From Hysterangium stoloniferum (lineage: Eukaryota > Basidiomycota > Agaricomycetes > Hysterangiales > Hysterangiaceae), in assembly GCA_015178975.1 (NCBI GenBank), contig WHVD01000020.1, forward strand, positions 558,001 to 622,000: a stretch of DNA of 64,000 nucleotides, written 5' to 3'. Position 1 is the first letter of the stretch. Every line of letters starts with the position of its first letter. Both the position numbers and the translations under genes were made by a program. The notes beneath the pieces were generated by a model, which saw nothing but the letters and a program-made list of their open reading frames with translations, was not told where the DNA came from and did not search any database. Positions 35,705 to 46,465 of the stretch are shown here, piece after piece.

Positions 35705-35711
35705 TATAAAT
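35705..35711 (+). promoter_or_regulatory. TATA box of the right-arm peptide gene
   Basis: GATATAAATAC at 35703 onward, about 75 bp before the ATG at 35784. It is conserved in the mirror position of the left arm and in P copy 1. Confidence 0.5.
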
Positions 35712-35783
35712 ACTAAGTACAAGCCCATTGATACAACATAAACCCAGTTGATCCATTTGTGATAAGTATCTCCACCAGCCACC

Positions 35784-35959
35784 ATGCAATTGACCGTTTT
35801 CACCGTCATTCTCGCCGTTTTGCTCCTTCCCTTTGTTTCTTCCAGCCCCAATCCTCCTAGTGGGTTATTTCTCCTCGTAAGAGATGTACCGCCTTAGACT
35901 TAACGCATGCAGATTTGAACGAAGCCCGCCAAGAAGGCGTGCCCCAGAGGGACTACTAG
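35784..35959 (+). CDS. Putative 40-aa secreted peptide, two exons (P copy 2, right arm)
   Basis: Exon 1 35784-35859, intron 35860-35912 (GTGGGT … CTTAAC … GCAG, 53 bp), exon 2 35913-35959. The leader MQLTVFTVILAVLLLPFVSSS is hydrophobic with a small-residue cleavage site; the mature peptide of about 20 residues has two prolines early, NLNEARQEG in the middle and a final RDY. No cysteines and no Kex2 pair. A GTAAGA further inside would give a 36 bp intron and an immediate stop, so the model used here is preferred. The terminal Asp-Tyr differs in context but is kept in all copies. Confidence 0.5.
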
Positions 35960-36336
35960 AATTTTAATTACTACGCCGAGATATGGTGCAATTTCCATGT
36001 ACACATTCGGTCCGAAGGTGGGCTTTGATTCATATCTCTAACTTGAATTCGTAGGCTGACCTTCTCGATCTAGTCACTTTCTGTCTTGAAGTATTGATGG
36101 AGTACATTGTTGTTTTAAGTTGCCTCGCTCGTTCTGCGTTATGACATTCTTTAGTTTGGTGGAATGGTTGATTATGTGAACAAGCTTGTTTTAACCTCTC
36201 AACCGCACACCGTGAAACTCTTCCAAACAAGCGAAAGATGACAAGGGTAAATGTGACTTTCCCATGGAGGAGAAACCTGGTCGAATTCGACTTCTCAATT
36301 GGTGTTTATTTATTTGTTATTATTCCATTTCATATC

Positions 36337-36618
36337 TTATGAGAGCGTTACCTGACGTGAACAACACATTTGCTGAAGTAATTTGAAATTTCCTTTCTCA
36401 ACGTTACTAAGCAATTGTATTGAACATACTGATGTCTCAAGTGCTAGGGCAAGATCTCTTTGAGCCGACTGGAATCGTCCATGAAACATTAGCCACCTTG
36501 GTACCGCCCCGGCATCCGATGGAAGTTGTGGGAGAGTGAACAGAGAGGTGGGCAGGTCAGCCAACATCCTTCTCTTAACATAGGGCGTTTCAGCATGATC
36601 TAACGAACTGGAAAACAA
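36337..36618 (-). CDS. Small conserved ORF of unknown function, P copy 2 right arm
   Basis: Third open copy of the 85-375 ORF, about 10% different in residues and starting slightly later because the first ATG is changed. See entry at 85. Confidence 0.3.
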   Translation of the reverse strand: MFSSSLDHAETPYVKRRMLADLPTSLFTLPQLPSDAGAVPRWLMFHGRFQSAQRDLALALETSVCSIQLLSNVEKGNFKLLQQMCCSRQVTLS

Positions 36619-37190
36619 TTTCTTCAGCCTAGTGGTAGGAGAGGCATAGTAGGGACCTTACCTTCTGAATCCGATAGAGGTGCCCGGTGCTGTCCGTTGG
36701 CCAACTTCTCGAAACGAAGCGACGAAATAGAAGAACAAAGAGAATCAAATTTCGAAGCCATACAATGGATCGTTTACCAACACGCATTTACTCCTCAAAT
36801 ACACAGTCCTCACAAGAGTAACTCTCGCTTTCTGTCCCTAACAAGGGATGTACCGTTCGATCCAATCTCCGTCATACCGCCGTCGTCAAATATTTTACAT
36901 TCGGGTACCAAAGCTTCAAGGACATATTTATATCTTGTGCCCTTGGAGGGTTGACGCAAGGAAGAAGGTAGGGTAGATCACGTTGGAAACACCGAGTTAC
37001 GGTTGAGCAGTTGGCGGTGGACTCGGTGAGTGGGAATTGAACGGTGTGAAGGAAATTCAAACAGACACAAGTGCTACAGCAACAAATGATATGGGCGGAA
37101 GAGAAAGGGCATTATATTAGACATAAACTGATAATGTTCGCTTTAGAAACGGACTCTACGCGGCGAGTACTCATAGCCTTGTATACAATA

Positions 37191-38060
37191 TGATGTGATC
37201 ACATGAAAAGACTCATGTAGAAGGAATAGAAGAGCAATATGTGTGGCATGGAACAACTGAATGGCAAAATGTTATACCAAAGTGGAGGTGTTAAGATGGG
37301 AAAGGGGAAAGAGGTATGAGGGACCAAAAGGTCATTATGTACTTAACCAGCAATTCCCGTTACTAAGAGACAAGTGGAGCTTCTTTTCAGCAAATCATTA
37401 TCCTGAGAAGCAAACCTCTGTGTCTCCGCCTCTACATGTCCAGTCTCAAGGAGCCTGTCGCGAGTAGGAGAGCTATGGGAACCAAGAGATTTTACATCGA
37501 GTCCTTTCTTTAACCTCCGAATATTCACAGGCATACCGCTCGGTTGAATAGTATAGGAGTAATTATTGGGCCTCGCTACGTATATTTCTGCGTCCCACAT
37601 CTCTTCATCTCACCAAGCTTCAAGTTCAGACATCAACTGGTTAAATGTGCATAGCCTAGAACACAGTGGTCTCCAAGCAACCTGTGAATGTGTTAAATAC
37701 AATCGCCTGCCGTATGACAAAACATTCGAGATTGATCGGTATATCGCTGAGTCTTACAGCACGTTCATGTGGCATATTTTATATCTTTGACATGACCTTT
37801 TGTAGACTACTGCATTTATTCAACAGAAGCTGATATCTTCAATAGCCTCTCACATGAAGATCTGGAGTGAGCTCAGGTGAATGGCGGGTTTGTCAATTCT
37901 CTTGATAGCTTCTTATACCTTTTCTGCCTTTCTCACGACCGTGAGTGATTCTCAAATCAACAAGTATTGAACCCACCCATTCCTGTTAGCGTACACGCTC
38001 TGAAAAGAATTCACTAAAACCCGGAGGTATACACATAATGGAACAGGCATTCAAGTGGTG
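37191..38060. repeat. P flank repeat, copy 2, with extra 409 bp block
   Basis: Direct copy of 3796-4270. The block 37353-37761 is absent there; it is bounded by a CAGCA direct repeat (37348-37352 and 37757-37761), so it is an insertion here or a repeat-mediated deletion in copy 1. No ORF of note. Confidence 0.7.
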
Positions 38061-38079
38061 TCTATTATATCTATCTTTG

Positions 38080-38505
38080 ACTCCTACCTTCATCCAACGA
38101 CAGCTAAAATTTCCAACAGCCCCTCTTATGGGGGGAGGCGTCGACGAGGCCTGAGATGAGGTATGAGGTGTAGATGGTCTTAGATCTTCCATGGTTTGTT
38201 GATTTTCATCGATCTATGTGAGATGAGAAGGACACGAGGGAAGAGGAAGGGGAACACAACATGTATAGGTAATAGGAACAATAGAAGAAGTGGCATAAAG
38301 GAACAATGTGAACAACAGACTAGATGGACAAAGGGATATGTGAGTCGTCCATCTCCATACATTAGACCACGAACAAAGTCGTGCTTTGTCCCCATCATAT
38401 ATTCACCCAATGAGAAACCACTTCGATTATCAACACCAGAATTCTCGCTTGCAATGGCTGTGCAAAATACCCATGTGAGTCACCATCCGAGATGTTACCA
38501 CCTGG
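38080..38505 (+). repeat. Repeat R, short copy
   Basis: Matches 54915-55510 but lacks a 188 bp internal block (55037-55224) bounded there by TATGT. It keeps several CpG sites that are TG or CA in the other two copies. Confidence 0.7.
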
Positions 38506-39577
38506 CACAGATAGGATGGCAGCAAAGGCGATGTCTGAAACAGATGTCGCAATGGTTCAGTGACTAAGTATATGCATTTAAAACGCTAAAAATATTCACA
38601 ATGCATTCAAGACAGCTCATAGTACAGCTCAGAAGATACATTGGCCATCTGTGGGACGAAGATATATGGTCGGGGAGCATAGCTCATGGAGGAAATAGTG
38701 ACGATTGGTAATAACAAGCAAAGACGCAAATGCCTCCGGGGTCGCTAGCACGATAAGTGTTAAATTTGATGATGAAACACACCTTTTATAGGGGGAGTCC
38801 ACCAATTATTGCAACTTTTCATATGAAGATGCTAATTGTGGACCATGCTTTTGGAGGTTAATGTGTGTCAGAACCACTATACACCTCCCAGAGCATCCAA
38901 CCTATATTGTCAGGAGGTGCTACACTAACTGACACAAGATATTGAGACACAAATACTTTTATTACAAGCTTATTAAACCCTTGTATATTGTGTATTGCAA
39001 TAGAGTCAACTCATACTATTTTTAATAATAAGTAACTTGCTATTTGGTCGGTAAACGAAGGAAACCTTTTTTGATTTGACTTGATAATAAAAGCATCTAT
39101 ACCGACTGCTTGGAACAGACCATGTGAAGCTCAATGTACCTTCTGCAGACAGAGCAGCAGCAGTGGGCCATTTACAATGCAAAGCCAATCAACTGGTATA
39201 CACTTCTCCTCATCAATGCTAACGAGAATATCTCCCACCAAATGAGGACACCACAACTGGGTTCGACATAATCCATTCAGCCTGAGATCGCCGTCCAGCG
39301 GCGAGCCTTACTGTTTGAGATGCCAAAAATTACAATGATAGATTCACAATATCGCGCGCCTATAATTTCCCCACAACATCAAAGGTTTTACGCACAATAA
39401 TATTTATTAGCTGCAAATATTTGTCTAATTGACAATAGTCAGCTTGGATACGTATTCAATTGGCCAATACAACTCGGCACTTGAATCAGCCTTCATGTTA
39501 TTTGATACCCCGCAGGTATTTATCGGATGACTTGATAAACTGACTGCCACGTAACTCTTTGTCACTTTACACAACAC
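38506..39577. other. No recognisable gene; probable upstream region of the F-box gene
   Basis: AT-rich sequence without a supported ORF; not found elsewhere in the window. Confidence 0.4.
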
Positions 39578-39980
39578 ATGCACTCCCTAACGGACGGGCC
39601 GTACGAGCTGCAAGACGCGATCGCATCCTTCATCGACCGCCCCAAAGACCTGTTGTCTCTTGCATTAACTTGTCAGAGCCTTTATAGAGTGATTATTCCG
39701 GATCACCTACAGTTCCGCCACGTTAGTTGCGATTGTACCAAACTCTGTGTGGAAAGCACTGCTATCTCGACCACGGCTCGGCGAGATTGCGGAGTTGGTT
39801 TTGGCGCTAGCTTCATCCGATGGAGATGATCTAATGCCGTGGAAAATGGTTGAAGATGACGATGACGATGACGACTGTGATGGGTACGGATACGGGGCAA
39901 TGTATATAACAGCTTGTATGGCAGCTCTTGCAACCCTTTCTCACAATACTCCGTCCCTGTTAAAAGTGTAGAAAATGAAT

Positions 39981-40051
39981 GGCCAGACTGGGAATTGAAC
40001 CCAGGGCTTCTGCATATATAGCAGGGGTGTTAACCATTACACCACCTGACC
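39981..40051 (-). tRNA. tRNA-like gene in TRIM 3' LTR (anticodon arm degenerate)
   Basis: 71 nt cloverleaf: 7 bp acceptor stem (GGTCAGG with TCTGGCC, two G·U pairs), D arm GTGT…ACAC, T arm CTGGG TTCAATT CCCAG. A box TGGTGTAATGG and B box GGTTCAATTCC fit RNA polymerase III promoters, and TTTT follows. The anticodon loop TATATAT lacks the invariant U33 and the stem has a C-A mismatch, so translation use is doubtful. The D arm resembles Glu/Asp tRNAs. Confidence 0.65.
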
Positions 40052-40265
40052 CTGGGAAGCACTGCTAGCATTACTCAATCTAACACACTCCCTTAATGCT
40101 AGCACTCAACTATACTATAAGCAGATATAGGTCCTCTCTGGCTCTTTTGTCCAGACTTGTCCACTATACCACACACACAAATATAGCTGTTCACTCTACA
40201 CACAGGAACCATGCCCTATAGCACACAGCGGGGCCCATAACCTGTTAAAAGTGTAGAAAATGAAT

Positions 40266-40336
40266 GGCCAGACTGGGAATTGAACCCAGGGCTTCTGCAT
40301 ATATAGCAGGGGTGTTAACCATTACACCACCTGACC
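40266..40336 (-). tRNA. tRNA-like gene in TRIM 5' LTR
   Basis: Identical in my reading to the copy at 39981-40051. In the element's own orientation this one would be able to drive transcription across the interior. Confidence 0.65.
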
Positions 40337-40566
40337 CTGGGAAGCACTGCTAGCATTACTCAATCTAACAGTCCCTCCGTCGATTGGCTTGGCACGATGG
40401 GGACATTGCTGTAAGCCTGGTGGCTTACGACATACTGATTACGTTATCACAGACGCGCATAGTAGTTTTTTCATCGTTTTACTTACCGTCATCATCGTGT
40501 ATCGTACTCGCCATTCTCGAGGAATACAGTTTGGTCCTATCAACGTCTGGACCAATGCCAATGTAA

Positions 40567-41030
40567 GGCTGCATTAGACAGCAGCCTTTCACAGAGGGAG
40601 TATGGGTTATCAGGGAGATATTAAAACCTGCTTAGCAACTTGGTTACTCCATAATTGTATGGGTTATGAAGGAGTTGACTGTACTCATCACCATGTCTGT
40701 GAAGCAACATCAATATCACACCCATGCCATCCTTTACATCTCTATTTAAGAAAATATGTGATTTTGAGGAAGTGCATAATAAATTATATCAGCTACTAAC
40801 AATGTGGATGCAGCATACTATGCCAATCAGCACCACTGCAAGCCAAATATGGAGTGAAATGGAGCAGCTCAAATAAGTTATTTATACAACAAAAAAAGGT
40901 CCAAGTAAGCTTTCTATAACTTTCAGAGCTTGATTATGACCTACAAATTCTCCCAGTGCTATCATAAAATCCCACTGTGTATCACCACCCCTCATGCTTC
41001 CAGAGCTTGAATCTGATGATTAATATATTG
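40567..41030. other. Pogo-like terminal relic and unassigned sequence
   Basis: 40600-40681 contains TATGGGTTAT words and ends GGAGTTGACTG followed by TA, like the end of the pogo element at 22754; the other end is not found. The rest shows nothing. Confidence 0.4.
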
Positions 41031-42518
41031 TTAAGAACTGAAAATTGACTAATGTCAGTAGGCTGACGGGAACCAATCGGAAGGAGTTGGCTTCAGCTTA
41101 TGTATATGCTGCGCCTGTCAGGAACCGGAAAACCCGCCGGCCTCCGGGCCCCCGGACCCCGTCCTACATGCTCCCGACCCTCTATATTGTATAGTAACAA
41201 CCGGAGTTCCCACGGGAGCCCGCATGTCAACTTGTTTATGCCTGACTCTCTGTACGCACCCCACCTGTCTGCACCTAACCCTCTGTGTCTCATACACCAG
41301 TCCTCGGACTCCTCCGGACTCCGGACTCCACTCTATGTACACCCGACACTCTGTGTCTTATGTACCAGTCACAGGACTCTGACCGGACTCCTGGAACCCC
41401 TCTAACAGAGCATAGAACCCCGCTCCTGTTATCTGTCTCTGCGTCTCACACACCAGTCATTGGAAAACCCACCGGACTCCACCGGACCTCCTGCACATCA
41501 AACCTGTCTATACCCGCCACTACCTTGTGCACCAAGTCACCGGACTCCGACCGGACTTCCGGAACCTTTCTAACTGAGCCCCGCTCCAGTTATGGTTAAA
41601 TGACCTGTCATGATTTGTTCTCCGCTCCCGTTCCGTTCCGTCCCTAGTTCCCAGTTTAGTATTTACTTGTTTCGTTTTATGTTTAATAGTTCTGCCTCTC
41701 ATTAATACCGGATTTTGTATTATTACATTTCACAGTCTATATAAGTCTGCTATATTCATGTACTTAGAATCCAGTTTCAATCTCGAACTAGTTTTCCCCT
41801 GAACAAGTTTGATCCTTGAACAGTCTCTAGTCCTCTTGTCTGTCTGCACACTCAATTCCCGGACCTCCCACGGGAACTCTGGAATCTATACCTTCCTGTA
41901 TGCATTCTGTCAGCTCGAAATATGGACACCCGAATGAGTGTATGAGGGCGCAGCCTATAAGCTGAAGCCAAGTCCATCTCAGTCGTTTCACCATATCTTT
42001 CTGGTAATTATTCTGATATCACCGTTCCTTGTACTAATAATCCCCGGAACGTTCCCGGGACCTATTGCCCGGGACTCCGTGGGACTATTTCCCGGAAGCA
42101 AGTGTGTGTTCGGAATAGTTACCGGAAACCTCCGCGGGACTATCCGTGGAGCTTTGTTCGGGAACTTAACAGCGCCCTCGCAAATAACCATCAGGTGTCC
42201 TTAAATTTCAGACAGGTAAAGACTAGTCCTAACAAGTACCTCACGGTGAGTTACCGATCGGGACTAAAGGATAAGGCGAGTGTCAGGCCAAGGGGTTGGG
42301 GACTGAGAGTGGGCAAGCACACACGAACACGGAGAGCGGGATACTTAGAGTAAAACTTCTAAAGATGTATGTGGGTGTTCTGAGTTGATATTCTGATTGC
42401 CTAGTAACTACAACTACAGTAGGTTCATATACAAGTATTTGGCATCTAGAAAATACTAACTAAGGGAAGAGTGGAAAACATTATTGACAAATAAATTTGA
42501 CTAGAAATAGGAAGGTTA
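41031..42518 (-). mobile_element. Partial L2 LTR (minus sense) with nested solo LTR N
   Basis: TGTTAAGAACTG start at 41031; L2 homology resumes at 42172 after N and is cut by X at 42519. Both pieces match the L2 LTR at 19742 onward. Confidence 0.85.
41116..42171 (+). mobile_element. Solo LTR N, copy 1 (1056 bp)
   Basis: TGTCAGGAACCGG … GAACTTAACA, perfect 5 bp duplication GCGCC (41111-41115, 42172-42176). GC-rich start, and a TATA core at 41944 onward. No ORF supported. Confidence 0.9.
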
Positions 42519-42864
42519 TGTAATGTATTCAGGGGATTCTCTTAGATAGCTCAAAATATGCTATAGTGTCACAGAGCTTCAACAATAAAATAAGCAAAGG
42601 TCCAGTAATTTAAATACTGATAGATTAATGAGCTGCGCTATTAAGCTTAAACAACTCAAATCAATGTTTATTTTGATTATTGACAGGTTCAATAGAACTG
42701 TGTATGACTCTTTTAGCAAATAAAAGAACTATTCCTTGAGAATAGAGGCTAGAAGCTGAGTATATGCACAGTAACTTAGCAGAGACTTGATATAAAGCTT
42801 CGGATTCTTGTATGCTTATTTGTAACTATTAATAGTTATTTAACAAGGTGTTAAATAATTTATT
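42519..42864 (+). mobile_element. LTR X, 5' fragment (copy C)
   Basis: First about 346 bp of X, inserted in the L2 LTR after GGTTA; breaks off at AATTTATT directly into G1 protease-RT sequence (equivalent to 7701 in copy 1). Confidence 0.8.
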
Positions 42865-45800
42865 CTCTCTTCACCCACTTTAGTGCTGAAATACAAGCTG
42901 GTTGCAAGGAAGGTCCATCCAGTCCCTACAATGATGCCTGAAGATGCAGTGCCAAAGTGGCGATTTTCTGATAACCCTCTCGACTCCTTGCCCACTGTCT
43001 CCCCCACTCCACCTGACATTGTGACTTCTGGCTCATGGCTTACTGAAGACCGATGGGGGGAGCTCAAGGTTGACAGAAACTTCCTCACTGCAGAAGAATT
43101 GAAGTTCGCATTCCAGGATCTCATCAGCAATGAGTTGGCCTTGGCCTGGGACGACTCTGAATGGGGGACATTCTGCATGGATTATTTTGACCCAATTATT
43201 ATTCCAACCATTGAACACGAACCTTGGACACTCAAGAATATTCCAATCCCACTTGGAATCAAAGAGGAGGTAATTCAGTTTATCAAAAAGAAGATATCGA
43301 GTGGTGTTTATGAGCCATCTGGGTCATCCTATGGTCTTGGTGGTTTTGTGTGCCCAAGAAGAATGGAAAGTTTCGCATTGTTCATGACTTGCAGCCACTT
43401 AACGCGATCACGATCAAAGATGCTGGCATCCCACCTAACATCGAGCCTTATGCTGAGCACTGTGCTGGACGCTCTATTTACATGTTAGGTGACTTGTATG
43501 TTGGATACGATCATGCACTGCTAGCTGAACAGTCCCGCGACCTCACAATGTTTCAAACCCCCCTCGGGCCGCACCATCTTACATGCCTTCCTATGGGCTG
43601 GTCCAACTCAGTCTCTATTTTTCAGGGCCATGTTACCTTTATTTTACAGGATGAAATGGCCATTGCCCCACCCTTTCTTGACGATATACCTGTATTGGGG
43701 CCTACGACTCGCTACAAACTACAGGACGGCAGTTATGAAACCATTCCGGAAAACCCTGGCATTTGTCATTTTGTCTGGGAACATTTTCAGGATGTTAACC
43801 GCATTTTTCACAGGATCAGGCATGCTGGAGGGACTTTTCAGCCAGCAAACTATACATTGGCATGCCAGAAGGTAATATTGTCGGCCACACATGCAATTAC
43901 GATGGCCACATTCCTGACCAGGCACGGATCTCTAAAATTCTTAATTGGCCCCCCTGTGAGAATCTCACCGAAGTCCGAGGATTTTTGGGCACCTGTGGAG
44001 TCGTCCAAATTTTTATTGACCAGTTCACTGAAATTTCTCGTCCACTGATCTCACTGACACGAAAAGACCTGCCTTTCATTTGGGATGAGCCACAGCAAAA
44101 AGCCATGAATTTACTCAAGAGAGCCGTTATGTTAAGTTCCCAAACAAAGCTCCACGGATATTCCCGCGGAGGTTCCCGGTAACTATTCCGTACACACACT
44201 TGCTTCCGGGAAATAGTCCCACGGACTCCCCGGGCAATAGGTCCCGGGAACGTTCCGGGGATTATTAGTACAAGGAACGGTGATATCAGAATAATTACCA
44301 GAAAGTCTGGTGATACGACTGAGATATGGACTTGGCTTCAGCTTATAGTTATAGGCTGCGCCCTCGTACACTCATTCGGGTGTCCATATTTCGAGCTGAC
44401 AGAATGCATACAGGAAGGTATAGATTCCGGAGTTCCCGTGGGAGTTCCGGGAATCGAGTGTGCAGACAGACAAGAGGACTACAGAGTGTTCAAGGATCAA
44501 ACTTGTTCGGGGGAAAACTAGTTCGAGATTGAAACTGGATTCTAAGTACATGAATATAGCAGACTTATATAGACTGTGAAATGTAATAATACAAAATCCG
44601 GTATTAATGAGAGGCAGAACTATTAAACATAAAACAAAACAGGTAAATACTAAACTGGGAATTAGGGACGGAACGGAACGGGAGCGGAGAACGAATCATG
44701 ACAGATCATTTAACCATAACTGGAGCGGGGCTCAGTTAGAGGGGTTCCGGAAGTCCGGTGGGAGTCTGGTGACTTGGTGCACAAGATAGTGTCGGGTATA
44801 GACAGGTTTGATGTGCAGGAGGTCCGGTGGAGTCCGGTGGGTTTTCCAATGACTGGTGTGTGAGACGCAGAGACAGATAACAGGAGCAAGGTTCTATGCT
44901 CTGTTAGAGGGGTTCCAGGAGTCCGGTCGGAGTCCGGTGACTGGTACATATGACACAGAGTGTTGGGTGTACATAGAGTGGAGTCCGGAGTCCGGGGGAG
45001 TCCGAGGACTGGTGTATGAGACATGGAGGGTTAGGTGCAGACAGGTGGGGTGCGTACAGAGAGTCAGGCATAAACAAGTTGACATGTGGGCTCCCGTGGG
45101 AACTCCGGTTGTTACTATACAATATAGAGGGTCGGGAGCATGTAGGACGGGGTCCGGGGGCCCGGAGGCCGGCGGGTTTTCCGGTTCCTGACACGTTATG
45201 TCAGCACCTGCCCTCGTTCCCCTCAATTATGCATGTGGGAGATCGATCATCGTAGCCGTTGACTCTTCAAATATCGCTGTGGGATGGATCGTCTATCAGT
45301 TGGATGAAAAGGACCGGCGCAGGCCTTCCCGGTATGGTTCTATCGCGTGGAACTACCGCGAGTCTTGTTATTTGCAGCCAAAACTCGAGCTCTACAGTGT
45401 TTATCGTGCATTAAGAGCCCTCAGGATCTATCGTATTGGACTTCCTTCTTTCCAGCTCGAGGTTGACGCTAAATACATCAAGGGAATGCTCAATAACCCC
45501 GACATTCAGCCAAACAATGCTATGAACCGCTGGATCGCAGCAATTTTGTTTTTATGTTTCAGCTTGTCCATGTGCCTGGAAAGGATCACACTGGACCTGA
45601 TGGGTTATCCAGGAGATGGGTACCGAAGGAGATGTTGAGGATAGGGATGATGGGTGGATGGATGATGTGTTAGGATTGGGATTGTGGGTTAACAGCTGGA
45701 TGGATCAGGACAGGTATTTCGGGAATGACTTTGTGGTGCTAAGCCCACCCTCCCCTCTTGCAGCGTTTTCATTCAATCAATCAGCTGGCACTCCCGCTAT

Positions 45801-46465
45801 CGACATGCCATGTACTCAAGCTGAAATCTTTATGGACTCACAACTTCCCCTCATATTCGACTTTCTTTCTACCACTCAAAAGCCATCAGGACTATCCGAT
45901 GAAGCCACAAAGCAATTTATTAAAAGGTCAATGCTTCTTTTTTGTCAGGGACAGGAAGCTCTGGCACATCATAGTCCAGGAATGCATAGGCTTGTTGTTT
46001 TGGATATTGAAAAGCGTCTATCTCTCATTTCTGAGGCTCATGATCAGCTCGGACACAAACAAGCATTTTCTACTCGCAGGAATTTGTCGAACCATTTTTG
46101 GTGGCCAGGACTTGATCATAACATAGCGTGGTTTGTCAAGACATGTCATGAATGTCAACTACATAACACCCAAAATGTCTTTATCCCACCTACCGTCACA
46201 ACTCCCGGCTCCCTCTTCCAGCACGCACACCTCGACACTATGCACATGCCGAGGGCGTCAGGTTTGCAGTACATTGTTCAGGGTCGCTGTTCTCTAACTT
46301 CGTATCCGGAGTTCAAGATGCTGGCACAAGAAATGGTGGCAACACTGGGAAAATTCATATTTAATGATATTCTCTGTCGCTGGGGTGCGCTCTCGGAAAT
46401 CATCACTGACAATGGCACTCCTCTTATTGCAGCATTGGATTGGCTAGCTACGAAGTATCACATTC
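42865..46465 (+). pseudogene. G1 RT, RNase H and integrase N-terminus, copy 3 (5' truncated)
   Basis: RT from 42883, with a one-base deletion near 43335 shifting the frame before PKKNGKFRIV. The catalytic motif is the intact FLDDIPV (43674-43694), unlike copies 1 and 2. A one-base change near 43835 shifts the frame again. RNase H is split by solo LTR N (44130-45193) and continues at 45199 (VAVDSSNIAVGW, KLELYSVYRAL). The integrase frame starts at 45616 and is cut by copia at 46466. Confidence 0.85.
44130..45193 (-). mobile_element. Solo LTR N, copy 2 (1064 bp) in G1 RNase H
   Basis: Minus orientation: TGTTAAGTTCC … TTCCTGACA, perfect duplication CGTTA (44125-44129, 45194-45198). Confidence 0.9.

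Larger units (their letters stand above)
32725..37190. repeat. Palindromic repeat P, copy 2 (complete)
   Basis: Arms of about 1.8 kb (32725-34555 and 35395-37190) pair at a constant coordinate sum near 69923, shown by the peptide genes at 33964-34139 and 35784-35959. The spacer 34556-35394 carries degenerate 150 bp units like those of copy 1. The left outer arm is more damaged (insertion and deletions at 33220-33600). Confidence 0.85.
39958..40370 (-). mobile_element. TRIM (413 bp) with tRNA-like genes in its LTRs
   Basis: Two apparently identical 128 bp LTRs (39958-40085, 40243-40370) with TG…CA ends, 157 bp interior, and a perfect 5 bp target duplication GTCCC (39953-39957, 40371-40375). 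Read on the minus strand, the base after the upstream LTR starts GGTTATGGGCC (40242-40232), the same primer-binding site as the copia element at 46695, matching the initiator tRNA-Met anticodon arm; AAGGGAGTG before the other LTR is a plausible polypurine tract. No coding capacity, so it depends on another element's enzymes. Confidence 0.9.
39578..40566 (+). pseudogene. F-box-like protein gene, frameshifted and split by a TRIM
   Basis: ATG 39578 begins a short leader and an F-box-like helix set: ELQDAIASFIDRPKDLLSLAL TCQSLYR, typical of mushroom F-box proteins that recruit targets to SCF ubiquitin ligases. A one-base shift near 39740 moves from CTKLCV to the frame continuing WKALLSRPRLGEIAELVL. 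An acidic run (EDDDDDDD) follows. The miniature LTR element at 39958-40370 interrupts the ORF; removing it and one GTCCC copy restores an in-frame SLRRLAWHDGD. The product is short for the family, so the 3' part is probably lost. Confidence 0.65.

Noticed and set aside
39981..40051. Calling this a functional tRNA-Ile (anticodon TAT)
   Set aside because: The anticodon loop lacks U33 and the stem has a mismatch, and it lies inside an LTR; kept only as tRNA-like.
40600..40681. Complete pogo MITE downstream of the F-box gene
   Set aside because: Only one terminal-like sequence is visible; no matching left end or TA pair.
41100..41405. ORFs in the GC-rich start of LTR N on both strands
   Set aside because: They differ between the three N copies and consist of Pro/Ser/Gly low-complexity reading of CCGGACTCC-type repeats.
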